IMG/VR virus record: IMGVR_UViG_3300014838_000022
Coordinates: 1-59,836 of that record
Source of the DNA: a virus
Length of the DNA stretch: 59,836 nt
Reading direction: 5' to 3' (one strand)
The notes under the pieces: model-generated
The model's input: the letters and a program-made list of their open reading frames with translations, nothing else
Database searches by the model: none
What the model was told of the DNA's origin: nothing
Program-made: the position numbers and the translations under genes
In this document: in pieces, positions 15,143 to 24,470 of the stretch
Position numbering within the stretch: the stretch's first letter is position 1
How the letters are laid out: the number at the start of each line of letters is the position of its first letter

Positions 15143-18100
15143 TTAGATTAACCACTTCCTCAAGTAATCTCTAAGACTTCCTTCTTGGATGTTGGGGGAA
15201 TATTTGTCCCACAAGAACTGCATGAGTTCCATCGCTGTATTGAAATAGTGAGGTCCATCCGTTTTAGTTGCCCAATATGATGCCTGTCCTCCTGCAAAGA
15301 AATAAACGTTATCATCACTCTTTTTTCTATAATATAAAACTCGGAATGCAATCCCCGCATTGGAATCGGTTTCCTTTTCAAACCCCATACTAGCAAGAGT
15401 CTCTTCATCTTTTGATACCAAGGAAATAGCTTCATTGTTGGGAGTATTCGGATATTCTTTATTAAAATAATCTCTGTAGTCTACTCCGCTATATGGAACT
15501 TTACTCAAATTCTCTGCCTTCGGATTTTCATTTGCATGTTTGGCTGAATAATTAAAATACCATTCCATTTGTGGTGAATTAGTATTTTTATCAGCACTAG
15601 CTAATGTCTTCTTCAAATAATATGCTTGTTTGTCTTGTGGAATCTTAACAAATTGCTCGTTAAGACCAATTGTCCACATAATTCCGTCAGTGAATAACTT
15701 TAGGGTAAATTTACTAGGATGCACCCACTTAGTTCCATAAACAAGCATCTCTGGATGGAACCCAACACTCTTGAGATTATTGACTACTTCTATATCCGGA
15801 TAATACATCCCGCCAGAAGTTTTATCACTATCTAATTTATTCGAATGAGTTTCAAGATATTGATGCGATTCTCCATTAAATAAATCGAAAACATCATTAT
15901 TACTTGAAGATTTGTCAACATCAGTCAGAGCCATCGTCAAAAAATGTCCTTGATGAGAGAGTGGAATCTCAAGTTCCGTGACTCCGTTTATACTATACCA
16001 CCGAATTCCCTTAGTGTGTAATTCAAAATTAAACTGGCTTGGATGCACCCATCTAATTACACCATTCGGCATAGTTTCTGAGGTAAATCCCGAAGTTGTG
16101 AGAAGTTTTACAACCAACTCTTTAGGATAATATGATTCACCCAATGGGTTTTCTTTTGGAGTTGGGTTTACTTTATTTTTCCACAACCATCTAAGGGTAT
16201 CTTCTACGGATGGAAAGATTTGGGTGACTCCTCCAGTATTAAAATTAGACCAATAATTTGATCCCCCGTGATTATAAAACGCTATTCTCCGATTATAATT
16301 TTGATACACAAGTCCACCTCCCCATTTTACAGGATTCCATCCCATAGATTTCATTGTAGTCTCATCAAATGGAGTAAGACTCAATGGAACTTTAGGAGGT
16401 TGTGTATTCCACATAATCTTATAATTCATCCCCGAGAATGGCATATTCTCGGTTCCTGCTAATACTGTTTTATTCTTATTGGATTCTGATTTTTTGGATA
16501 CCAAATATTGTATGGCGGATGAATAAGTATTGAATTTTTGGACCTCCGCTGTGGACGTACTAATTACACTTGCAGTTCCATCTTTAAGAAATACCACATC
16601 AAAATCTTTATTCGTATAAAAAACACTTCCATCGGGAGGTTGAACTTTTTGGAACCCCAATTTATTCTCGTTATCCGCAGAGAGTTCTACTGAATCTTCT
16701 GGGGCAAAACTTTGGAGTGGCGTTTCTGGCTCGGAAATCTCCGGTGAGGAATTTTGCAAATGATCCATTAATGACTCGTTATCAGTAAACGAAAAAGAAT
16801 TTTTACTTCCCTTCATTTTAACGGATGATGAATGGTCAGCAACATCATAATACAATACCGTTCCAGACTTATTTAGGAATTGAAGCAAATTTCCCTTTAC
16901 CATCATTAACTTAAATCCCTTAATATCAATTTCCTCATCCAACTCTACATCGCCCGTGCTATGAGTAAGTTTAGGAGATGCCTCCGTAGTTTCCAAATAA
17001 TTTACAAGGTCAGATACATTATTAAATTTATGTACGGGATTGTTATCAGGTGCCAAATATAAATTAGACGTTCCATCATGAAACAAATATAAAGTATCAC
17101 CATTAGAGTTTCTATACATGGTAGCTTCCTTAACCCCACCCATTGTAGTAATATTGATGGTAGTTTCAAATTTAAACCCATGTTTTTCTATTAATTCCGG
17201 AAGTTTGGCTTCGGGGACTTCTTTTACTTCTGGCGTAGGTTGATTGATAGACGAAGGTTCTTCTTTTGGCTTCGAATCTTTGTAAGACCATTTATTAACT
17301 ACATCCTCTATATTTTTTAGAAAATATGCGATGCCATTCATTCTAACATACTCTAAGAAATCATCGACATGCTCGATTATACGCTTCGCATTTCCCAAGG
17401 ATAAATTAATGTTATATGTACTATAAATGTAATTCTTAAGTGTTTTAATGGCTGCAATCTTATTGGATGAATTAATCGGGGTAGACATTGGAATGTCTCC
17501 ATCCAAATTCATAAACTGCTTAAGTACCCCATGCATGGTATTGTAGTCATCTTCAGAAACGGTTGGGTTCTCATCCGCCATTGCCCATTTCCCCACTACC
17601 TTATCTATGTCAATCAATGAATCGGGAAGACCATAATTTTTAACGTAATTCAAAAATATTTTCACATTTTCCACAATCCATTTTCCCTCTCCTAAAGACA
17701 ATTTCAACCCATACTGCTTCAACATCACATGCCGCAAATATACAACGGCTCCGACTTTGTTATTATGATATTGGGGTGATCCGGGAGGAGTCTTTTGGGA
17801 TGGAATATTACCCTTTTCATCCCTGAACGGCTTAAGTTCCTTGACTAAATTGTCATGGATGACTTGAAACTTTTGTTCATCGGGCGTAGCAACCTTGGTC
17901 AATGGAGGCACTGCCGAAACGGGGGGTTCAGGTGATTCCGTAGATGCCGACACAATGGCTGGTGGTTTAGGAGATACTACTTTTTTTTTTACAAACATCG
18001 CCATCTCGGGCAAACTGTTGAAGTGTTGAACTTCTCCCGTTTGACCATTCGTATAGGTAGATTTTGGATACGGCGAGATTTTAATGGTGTCATTGGTCTT

Positions 18101-20947
18101 GACGTTAACATAGTCGAATCCCATATGATCCCATACAAATCCAGCATCGTTCAATGTTTTTTCAAACATTGCCCCAGCCTTCATTCCGTCCTTCACAGGA
18201 GTAGATGGAGCAACCAATGGAGACACGGAAGCCCCTTGATACTTGGTTACTAACCACGATATTGCATCTGCAATCTTCTTGGTAACGGCGGAATGAGTGT
18301 TTCCCATTATAATAAGAATCTTGGCTACATCATTGGGGTAAAATTTGGCTACATCCCCAATTTTTTTATGCATATACCATACATCTGATCCTTGCATCTT
18401 AGGCTCAAATCCGACAGACTTCAATGCATTTTCATCTTCTTGTGTGAGACGAATCGTATGGGTTGGGGGTTTTGTAATACCAACGTGGGCTTTGTATGAT
18501 GCCTTTGATGGTGATGGCGGTGGCAATGGAGCATCGGATGACTGTGAAAAAATCTGAGGAGTCACCAAAGTTGAAACCGTGCTCTGGACTGGATTTTTTA
18601 TCTGAGTCAATGCCGCAAAGTTGTTGGCAACGAATGAATAAGTCTTATTCCAGTTCGAAAATGACCATTGTTCAGTCGGACTTCCTACAACCCCATGCTT
18701 AACAACATAGGTCTGTCCGGTCGGAGTCGTAGATTTTTTACCAACTGCTAAAGCAGTGCTTCCATTAACTAAGAACAACGTCATACCCGATCCCGCAGTA
18801 TTAGGTTCAACGGTGACTGTTCCTCCGGTCTGGTTGGCTAGAATCTGAAATGTATTTACTTCAACATTATTGAGCGAATATTCAGTCGATGGCTTGGTTC
18901 CAACCGATGGAGCCATCAATGGCTCTTTAAAGGGAACGCTGGAAACACCACCCATAGATTTACCAATCCATGCTTTACTTGCATCATAATCTTCGTTTGG
19001 AAGAGCATTCTCCGTGAAAGTTTTGCACAACAAAAATATAGAATCCCAAAAAGACTTATGATAAACCTCATTTGGATTAGACTTCTTACATACCATATAT
19101 GTCCCATTGGAAAACGCAAATAATTGAACTCGGTCGTCTCCGGGAAGATATGCCTTGTAATACTGAGTTGATGGTCTCCATCCCATTTTGCATTGCTCCA
19201 ACAATTGGGTTTCCTTAGCCGCATCCAATTTAATCTTGGTATGAGATTCCAGAATTTCATCTTTTTTAGATTTAACTTTTGGCTTTGAAAATGTAGACAC
19301 CCCCGGAATAGGCTTAATGAAATTAAATACATTCTGGGTTAGCCATTTTTCCAATTTTTCAGGGGTTTCGAATACCTGAATATCGGCATTCATCGAATCT
19401 TGAACCGAATACATTCCATTAGTATGGAACTTGGCAGTATATTGATTCTGAATGGTGATTCCCTTCTTATTTTCATAAGGAGCCTGTGTTTGCCATTCAT
19501 TTCCGACCGAAGATTTAACAAACTTGTTTGCCGTAAGCACCGCTTCCACTTCAGGCGGAAATGGTTTATCTGGGCTTTGAGTTACCTTATTAATATCCTG
19601 TTCAATATCAGGATTATCGCTCAAATATCCAAGCACCCGGACAATCAATCTCTTAATCAGTGGAGATACAAATGGAAGATACCGAGCAATGTGAGTTGTC
19701 TTGGCACGACGATCAAGATCAGAGGGGGAAACATACATTCCACCTTTATTCAAAAGTGCTCCCCCATTGTGTTCCAAATCATAGATATGGTCAATTACCG
19801 ATGCCATATCCTCAATGTTTCCTTCGTTGGTTTGAGCAGCCAATTTTATAAGTGAATCAGTTCCTTCTCCCCATTTAGGACCACCGAATGCAGAACCTCC
19901 CCATCCAATCTTGTTATAAGCAAGGGAAATATCATCCCATGTTACACCCGATTTGAGGATGGCTTGATTAATACCAATAATTATGTTGGGAGACATTTCA
20001 CGAAGTAGAATTTTACGATGGGTAATACTCTCGGAAATATTCTTATGAGTCTTGAGCCATTTCTGAATCTTATCTGTTTCAACATCCGTCGAAGCATGTT
20101 TCAAATCATCGTCACCCCAATCAGCACCCGGGGGAACTTCAACTGTAGGCATATTGTAATCAGTATCATCGGGTTCTTCCGGAGCACTTGCTTTTGGTTC
20201 TGGCTCTGGCTCTGACTGTGTTGGCTCTGGTTCTAGCTCGGAATTTCCTACTTTAGGATTTTCCTGATCTTTCGATACAAAATCAAATGGATCGGGATTC
20301 ATTCCAGCATAATACTTACAAAACTTTAACAGACGTAAAACAGCATCTTCATGACCAACCATCTTAGGAATATACATATTGATATTGGCATTAAATTCCT
20401 CTTTGGAAACTTTACCTTGTTGATTGTGTAACCCAACCAATCTATGACGAAACGTTATCCAGTCGGGGGAATAATTAAGAATATATCGAAATTCCTGCAT
20501 GATGCTCAAACGCAAATGCGCCGAGATTTTTCTGGAAAGTTGAATAGTAACTTCATCGAACACTTGGTCAATAACTTTACGAAGTTGGGCGGGAACAATT
20601 GTACCACCCATTGGAGGAAATTCAACATCTTCCCACCCCGCTACACCAGCCGCCAAAGGATCAACACCACGTTCGATGGCTGCTCGATATTGTTTTGCTT
20701 GCGATGGAGTAAGTACTCGGGCTTTAGTTGGGTCTGATTGATGACCGGGAGCTATCGATGGATCGGGGCGGGGACTGCCCAATTGTCTATGCATAAGTTC
20801 CATTGCATAGAAATCATAAAACAGTTTGGTGGCATTGGCTCTAGTCGATGAGTCTTGCGCCCCACTTTTAGTGACATTTATGAACGGGGCATGATAATGA
20901 ACCCCTTCTTGAATGATTCTCAACTGTTCTTTTAGTGAAATAGCCAT
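15143..20947 (-). CDS. Giant repeat protein, 1,934 aa
   Basis: Start chosen at 20947 (MAISLKEQLRII), matching an ATG after a promoter-poor gap. An N-terminal ~270-aa helical domain is followed by an acidic Pro/Glu linker (EPEPTQSEPEPEPKAS). From about residue 450 to the end there are at least ten copies of a degenerate ~60-80-aa module of the form GF-x-(E/K)-...-W/Y-x-strand-strand-helix, for example GFHPEMLVYGTKWVHPSKF and GFTSETMPNGVIRWVHPSQF. Two alpha-helical repeats (VVGKWAMADENPTVSEDDYN; VVNKWSYKDSKP) interrupt them. Not recognised; a structural or virion-associated role is plausible. Confidence 0.75.
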   Translation of the reverse strand: MAISLKEQLRIIQEGVHYHAPFINVTKSGAQDSSTRANATKLFYDFYAMELMHRQLGSPRPDPSIAPGHQSDPTKARVLTPSQAKQYRAAIERGVDPLAAGVAGWEDVEFPPMGGTIVPAQLRKVIDQVFDEVTIQLSRKISAHLRLSIMQEFRYILNYSPDWITFRHRLVGLHNQQGKVSKEEFNANINMYIPKMVGHEDAVLRLLKFCKYYAGMNPDPFDFVSKDQENPKVGNSELEPEPTQSEPEPEPKASAPEEPDDTDYNMPTVEVPPGADWGDDDLKHASTDVETDKIQKWLKTHKNISESITHRKILLREMSPNIIIGINQAILKSGVTWDDISLAYNKIGWGGSAFGGPKWGEGTDSLIKLAAQTNEGNIEDMASVIDHIYDLEHNGGALLNKGGMYVSPSDLDRRAKTTHIARYLPFVSPLIKRLIVRVLGYLSDNPDIEQDINKVTQSPDKPFPPEVEAVLTANKFVKSSVGNEWQTQAPYENKKGITIQNQYTAKFHTNGMYSVQDSMNADIQVFETPEKLEKWLTQNVFNFIKPIPGVSTFSKPKVKSKKDEILESHTKIKLDAAKETQLLEQCKMGWRPSTQYYKAYLPGDDRVQLFAFSNGTYMVCKKSNPNEVYHKSFWDSIFLLCKTFTENALPNEDYDASKAWIGKSMGGVSSVPFKEPLMAPSVGTKPSTEYSLNNVEVNTFQILANQTGGTVTVEPNTAGSGMTLFLVNGSTALAVGKKSTTPTGQTYVVKHGVVGSPTEQWSFSNWNKTYSFVANNFAALTQIKNPVQSTVSTLVTPQIFSQSSDAPLPPPSPSKASYKAHVGITKPPTHTIRLTQEDENALKSVGFEPKMQGSDVWYMHKKIGDVAKFYPNDVAKILIIMGNTHSAVTKKIADAISWLVTKYQGASVSPLVAPSTPVKDGMKAGAMFEKTLNDAGFVWDHMGFDYVNVKTNDTIKISPYPKSTYTNGQTGEVQHFNSLPEMAMFVKKKVVSPKPPAIVSASTESPEPPVSAVPPLTKVATPDEQKFQVIHDNLVKELKPFRDEKGNIPSQKTPPGSPQYHNNKVGAVVYLRHVMLKQYGLKLSLGEGKWIVENVKIFLNYVKNYGLPDSLIDIDKVVGKWAMADENPTVSEDDYNTMHGVLKQFMNLDGDIPMSTPINSSNKIAAIKTLKNYIYSTYNINLSLGNAKRIIEHVDDFLEYVRMNGIAYFLKNIEDVVNKWSYKDSKPKEEPSSINQPTPEVKEVPEAKLPELIEKHGFKFETTINITTMGGVKEATMYRNSNGDTLYLFHDGTSNLYLAPDNNPVHKFNNVSDLVNYLETTEASPKLTHSTGDVELDEEIDIKGFKLMMVKGNLLQFLNKSGTVLYYDVADHSSSVKMKGSKNSFSFTDNESLMDHLQNSSPEISEPETPLQSFAPEDSVELSADNENKLGFQKVQPPDGSVFYTNKDFDVVFLKDGTASVISTSTAEVQKFNTYSSAIQYLVSKKSESNKNKTVLAGTENMPFSGMNYKIMWNTQPPKVPLSLTPFDETTMKSMGWNPVKWGGGLVYQNYNRRIAFYNHGGSNYWSNFNTGGVTQIFPSVEDTLRWLWKNKVNPTPKENPLGESYYPKELVVKLLTTSGFTSETMPNGVIRWVHPSQFNFELHTKGIRWYSINGVTELEIPLSHQGHFLTMALTDVDKSSSNNDVFDLFNGESHQYLETHSNKLDSDKTSGGMYYPDIEVVNNLKSVGFHPEMLVYGTKWVHPSKFTLKLFTDGIMWTIGLNEQFVKIPQDKQAYYLKKTLASADKNTNSPQMEWYFNYSAKHANENPKAENLSKVPYSGVDYRDYFNKEYPNTPNNEAISLVSKDEETLASMGFEKETDSNAGIAFRVLYYRKKSDDNVYFFAGGQASYWATKTDGPHYFNTAMELMQFLWDKYSPNIQEGSLRDYLRKWLI

Positions 20948-21059
20948 ATATACAGGAATAAATATACGATAACGTGACCATTCTCGTAATAAAGATACAC
21001 GGTGGAGATAAGTGAAAACAAAATTATGACTTTCATTTATCTCCACCTATTTATAGAAC

Positions 21060-21758
21060 ATGAATATTATTTGTGAAGAGTGTGGAGCCGAATTTAGGAG
21101 GTCTAAATCCTCATACGAGCGGTCGATAATTCAGGGAATGAAATTTTTCTGTTCGTTGAAATGTAGTGGTTCTCATAAAAACCGTGTGGCCCGAGGAAAA
21201 TGGGGCAATGGAAAAACAAAAACATTATGCGAAGAATGTGGTACAGAATTTGAAAAACGAACGGCTGACTATAATAGAACCGAATCAAATGGGAAAAAAC
21301 ATTTTTGTTCATTAAAATGTAGTGCGGTTTATCGAAATAAAAGCATGACCGAAGAACAGAGGCAAGCAGCTGGGAGACGATTAAATAGTGTTCCTCATAA
21401 AACACGAGAAGATTGTTATTCCCCATTTCGGGAGTTTATGAGAAGATGTCAAAGCAAAGAACGGATAACGGCTTATGGGACACCAAACATAAATTTAGAA
21501 TACTTGAAAAGAGTTTGGGAAACTCAGGGCGGAATTTGTCCTTACACTGGAATTAAAATGATTCTTCCAAAAAATTTACGAGAATATGACCAAGTTCGTA
21601 GCCCGCAAAAAGCCAGTTTAGATAGAATAGATTCATCGGCGGGATATATTCAAGGAAATGTAGAATTTGTTTGTAGTAGCGTTAACTTAGCAAAAAATTC
21701 ATTTACTCGTGAAGAGATGATAGATTTTTTCTCCAAAATTAGACTGAATCACGTTTAG
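21060..21758 (+). CDS. HNH homing endonuclease, two zinc ribbons
   Basis: A 232-aa protein. Two tandem ribbons of the form ICEECGAEF...FCSLKC and LCEECGTEF...FCSLKC form the N-terminal half, then ICPYTGIKM and ASLDRIDSSAGYIQGNV mark the HNH-like core of group-specific phage homing nucleases. It lies alone on the plus strand between two minus-strand units, just upstream of (convergent with) the tmRNA, typical of an inserted mobile gene. Confidence 0.82.
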   Translation: MNIICEECGAEFRRSKSSYERSIIQGMKFFCSLKCSGSHKNRVARGKWGNGKTKTLCEECGTEFEKRTADYNRTESNGKKHFCSLKCSAVYRNKSMTEEQRQAAGRRLNSVPHKTREDCYSPFREFMRRCQSKERITAYGTPNINLEYLKRVWETQGGICPYTGIKMILPKNLREYDQVRSPQKASLDRIDSSAGYIQGNVEFVCSSVNLAKNSFTREEMIDFFSKIRLNHV

Positions 21759-21805
21759 CATTACCCATTCGCAACCATCGTGGAGGTAGTGATTACACTG
21801 CGAAC

Positions 21806-22207
21806 TGGACATGCGGAGAATCGAACTCCGGTCTCTAATATATTCAATGAATAACACTACACGCTTAGTTTGTATATGAATTATGCTGATTATTAACAAA
21901 CAATTTACTCAGTATAGACATACTTAACAAGTATGTCAGTTGCCTCTATGATAGAACCATAGAAAGTTCCCTCGCTTATTAACGCAACAGAATTTTTAGC
22001 GAGTATTATATTCTGCTTACCGAATTAAGCCAATGCTAACTCTTCGGAAACCACTTCTTCATTTCCCAAAGGAAACTCGAAGTTGATAGCGGACAATTCG
22101 TTTAAACGATTATCGGTTATATTTCAGTCGTTTTTTTACAGAGCCGATGACCAAACTCTGGCGTGCATTCCTCATTTCCAATCTTAGATCGAAACCAGGT
22201 CATGCCC
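21806..22207 (-). ncRNA. ssrA: tmRNA
   Basis: The 5' end GGGCATGACCTGGTTTCGA matches the tmRNA start, and the 3' end has the T arm GGAG-TTCGATT-CTCC and CATGTCC pairing with GGGCATG. The tag frame ends GAG TTA GCA TTG GCT TAA (22039-22025), so the peptide ends EELALA. Read from a GCT resume codon at 22090 the tag is 21 residues (AINFEFPLGN then EEVVSEELALA). CCA is not encoded. It would rescue stalled ribosomes and mark products for proteolysis. Internal pseudoknots are expected but not drawn here. Confidence 0.92.
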
Positions 22208-22232
22208 ATAATACTTCAAAGAACTGATAATA

Positions 22233-22261
22233 AATATAACACAGACACCCCAACCTGTCAA
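22233..22261 (-). promoter_or_regulatory. tmRNA promoter
   Basis: Minus strand TTGACA (22256-22261), 17 nt, TATATT (22233-22238). Predicted start about 20 nt upstream of the mature 5' end. Overlaps the end of the next gene. Confidence 0.8.
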
Positions 22262-22262
22262 C

Positions 22263-22673
22263 TTAAATCTTTGACCTACGTTGTTTGTCTGTTAATATTC
22301 CACGATCTTCACCAAACATTACATCGTGTATGGTCATATGGTCAACGTTTACTTCGGAGTCTCCTTCAAAATATACATCACCCGTGATAGTAAAACACAT
22401 TTTATGAACGGTGTCAATATCTTTTTCTTTCACCACTAACCATATCGCCAACGTATCGTCACTAGTAGGAACTACCCGCAACACATCTGCTTTGATAGTA
22501 TTTATACACATGGTTACGTGGCGACGATGATCCAACTTTTTATTGAACTCTTCCGTTGCCTTACGCAAGACGTTGGTGCCGAATTTATAATGTTTGAATA
22601 CCGGAGGAGTTTCAATCGGATAACGATAGTTAACTCCACGGTTCATCATTACACTGTTAGATGTGAATTTCAT
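22263..22673 (-). CDS. Hypothetical 136-aa protein
   Basis: Not recognised. Alpha/beta with an amphipathic helix near residues 32-50 and several beta strands afterwards. Its stop nearly abuts the tmRNA promoter. Gap 22674-22774 holds only AT-rich sequence. Confidence 0.65.
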   Translation of the reverse strand: MKFTSNSVMMNRGVNYRYPIETPPVFKHYKFGTNVLRKATEEFNKKLDHRRHVTMCINTIKADVLRVVPTSDDTLAIWLVVKEKDIDTVHKMCFTITGDVYFEGDSEVNVDHMTIHDVMFGEDRGILTDKQRRSKI

Positions 22674-22774
22674 AACTTTTTATAAATAAACTTATGTCAA
22701 CAAATACACCACAAATGTGATATACTGTGGAAACATAATACACCAATTATTTATGGTTATTAGTAAATGTGTCA

Positions 22775-22960
22775 TCATGGTATTTCCTTTTCGGTTAAGT
22801 CGTTAAGCCACGCTTTGATTTCTTTGACATACCCTTTGAGCAATCGGTTCTTTTTACGTACATCCCGATCAATCAAATCTCTATCAGTTATAATGCCTTC
22901 TTGCACAAAGTCTTGTAACGCAGTCAATAGTTCGATTCGGCTGGTTTGAATTTTTCTCAT
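22775..22960 (-). CDS. Hypothetical 61-aa protein
   Basis: Not recognised. Start at 22960 (MRKIQTSRIELL) is chosen because a TATTTA sits five nt upstream and the longer frame would run into the divergent promoter. Helical, charged. Confidence 0.6.
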   Translation of the reverse strand: MRKIQTSRIELLTALQDFVQEGIITDRDLIDRDVRKKNRLLKGYVKEIKAWLNDLTEKEIP

Positions 22961-22997
22961 ACCGATAAATAGCGGGAGACTGGTTAAAAAGAAGAAG

Positions 22998-23025
22998 TTG
23001 ACAAACTTTGGTAGTATGCTATATT
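22998..23025 (+). promoter_or_regulatory. Promoter of the 23.0-kb plus-strand gene
   Basis: TTGACA (22998-23003), 16 nt, TATATT (23020-23025); six nt to the ATG at 23032, implying a leaderless mRNA. Confidence 0.75.
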
Positions 23026-23031
23026 GATGAT

Positions 23032-23295
23032 ATGAATGAACCATCATTTCCTGTAAACACATTATCCGAAACCAACACAGAGACTACCCCTATCTCTAAA
23101 GCTCCCACAGTTTTTAAACTTATTTGTGTGTCAAAATGCAAGAAGCACGCAGTTGAAATGGCAAAACAACTTCGCCCATCCAACAAATTCACCCGGGTCT
23201 CCGAAGACTTCTTACTGGCGTGTGAAGGCAATCTCAGGGCTTTTATCGCCAGCCGTGTTAAAGCCCATCCGTCAAAAGGAAAAACCTTGACTTGA
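23032..23295 (+). CDS. Hypothetical 87-aa protein
   Basis: Not recognised. A Thr/Ser-rich N-terminal tail of about 25 residues, then a folded segment with KLICVSKCKKHAVEMAKQL and a basic C-terminus. The ATG is six nt from the -10 box; no ribosome-binding site. Confidence 0.6.
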   Translation: MNEPSFPVNTLSETNTETTPISKAPTVFKLICVSKCKKHAVEMAKQLRPSNKFTRVSEDFLLACEGNLRAFIASRVKAHPSKGKTLT

Positions 23296-23315
23296 AATTG
23301 ACAATCTGATAAGAT
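23287..23315 (+). promoter_or_regulatory. Promoter of the 23.3-kb operon
   Basis: TTGACT (23287-23292), 17 nt, TAAGAT (23310-23315); eight nt to the ATG at 23324. Starts the plus-strand operon that continues to about 27.9 kb. Confidence 0.65.
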
Positions 23316-23323
23316 ATTGACCT

Positions 23324-23509
23324 ATGGAAAAAAAGAAAAGTGAAAAACTTGTAAACGTGTGCGTTGTTATGGGGGTCGAAGGCCCAAGCGTATCTATCAA
23401 CGACTATCGTGTGGCAGGCAATAAACCTTGGGGCGGGGGTAAAATTTTATTAGATGTAAACGTTCCATTATCTGACATAAAATATGCAATAAAAAATTCA
23501 ACCGAATAA
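23324..23509 (+). CDS. Hypothetical 61-aa protein
   Basis: Not recognised. Starts MEKKKSEKLVNVCVVMGV; beta-rich. Its stop TAA overlaps the next ATG by one base. Confidence 0.6.
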   Translation: MEKKKSEKLVNVCVVMGVEGPSVSINDYRVAGNKPWGGGKILLDVNVPLSDIKYAIKNSTE

Positions 23510-23775
23510 TGAAACTTTTAGCCAAATTTACCGGGAAGGTCGTAACCTTCAATAAGCCCCCAACTCCATCACTTGTCCTTTTGACTGGTGATGGAAAAAC
23601 ATGCGAAGCTACCGCACCATCTGACCTCCTGCAAGCACAGGGCGTAGATTACACAGGGGCTGAGTTCGAAATTTTGATTAATGAAGGTCCATCAGGAGTC
23701 CCAGTACCTACCATCAACAAGATCGTTCATGTCGTCGCCCCCGCTCCAGAACCATCCGACGACTTCAATATATGA
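23509..23775 (+). CDS. Hypothetical 88-aa protein
   Basis: Not recognised. Beta-rich small protein (KLLAKFTGKVVTF) ending in a Pro/Glu/Asp tail (APAPEPSDDFNI). ATGA overlap with the next gene. Confidence 0.6.
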   Translation: MKLLAKFTGKVVTFNKPPTPSLVLLTGDGKTCEATAPSDLLQAQGVDYTGAEFEILINEGPSGVPVPTINKIVHVVAPAPEPSDDFNI

Positions 23776-24209
23776 CTGTCTCAGATTCCATAAACGGCAT
23801 ATATGAACTACTCGGCGGATTAGCCTTGGCATTTAACTGCTACCGCACTTATAAAGATAAGGAAATCAAAGGCATATCCGTGGTGTCTATGGTGTTTTTT
23901 ACTTCGTGGGGATACTGGAATCTTTATTTCTATCCTTCTCTACATCAAGTTGTTAGCACAATTGGTGCTGTAATATTGGTATTTTTCAATACCATTTGGC
24001 TTTGTCAAGCACTCTATTACATTACTCATCCAAAAAAACAAATAATCCTCCTAAACCCCAACCCAAATACGGTTATGGAAAATAATAATGGAAATACTGT
24101 CACCGTGCTTGAAGTCGGTGAAGGTTGGATTCGTGGGCAACATCCCGATGGTAGCAAATTTATGCGATCAAGATCCGGGTTCATGAAGAGTTATCATCCA
24201 AAACAATAA
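23772..24209 (+). CDS. Membrane protein, PQ-loop/SWEET-like phage family
   Basis: A 145-aa protein with about three hydrophobic segments in the first 90 residues (IYELLGGLALAFNCY; ISVVSMVFFTSWGYWNLYFY; VVSTIGAVILVFFNTIWLC) and a soluble C-terminal tail. The central FFTSWGYWN...YPSLHQ block resembles small phage proteins related to half-SWEET/PQ-loop transporters, from memory and not tested. Would sit in the host inner membrane. Confidence 0.65.
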   Translation: MTVSDSINGIYELLGGLALAFNCYRTYKDKEIKGISVVSMVFFTSWGYWNLYFYPSLHQVVSTIGAVILVFFNTIWLCQALYYITHPKKQIILLNPNPNTVMENNNGNTVTVLEVGEGWIRGQHPDGSKFMRSRSGFMKSYHPKQ

Positions 24210-24229
24210 CTCCAAACTAAAGAAAATAA

Positions 24230-24466
24230 ATGACTACTGCGTTTAAAACCCCACAAGATGTCATCAATGCTTGCAATGTCGAGTGTGAGCGGGCATGGAA
24301 TGAATACCTTAAAATCAATAACATCGACCCCGTGCTCGCACCCGAAGCGGTCGCTGCCGCCAAGCAAGTATTCAATGATGGATATTATGCCGGTGCCCGA
24401 TGGGTCAGTGGCACTATTGTTCAAAATTTGATTAACTCCAACAAACTCAACATCCCCCAAACATAA
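24230..24466 (+). CDS. Hypothetical 78-aa protein
   Basis: Not recognised. Starts MTTAFKTPQDVINACNVECE; helical, with a YYAGARWVSG segment. Part of the plus-strand operon. Confidence 0.6.
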   Translation: MTTAFKTPQDVINACNVECERAWNEYLKINNIDPVLAPEAVAAAKQVFNDGYYAGARWVSGTIVQNLINSNKLNIPQT

Positions 24467-24470
24467 CATT

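Noticed and set aside
15143-20947. Tape-measure protein
   Set aside because: Not long-coil or hydrophobic; made of beta-containing modules, and no tail genes flank it.
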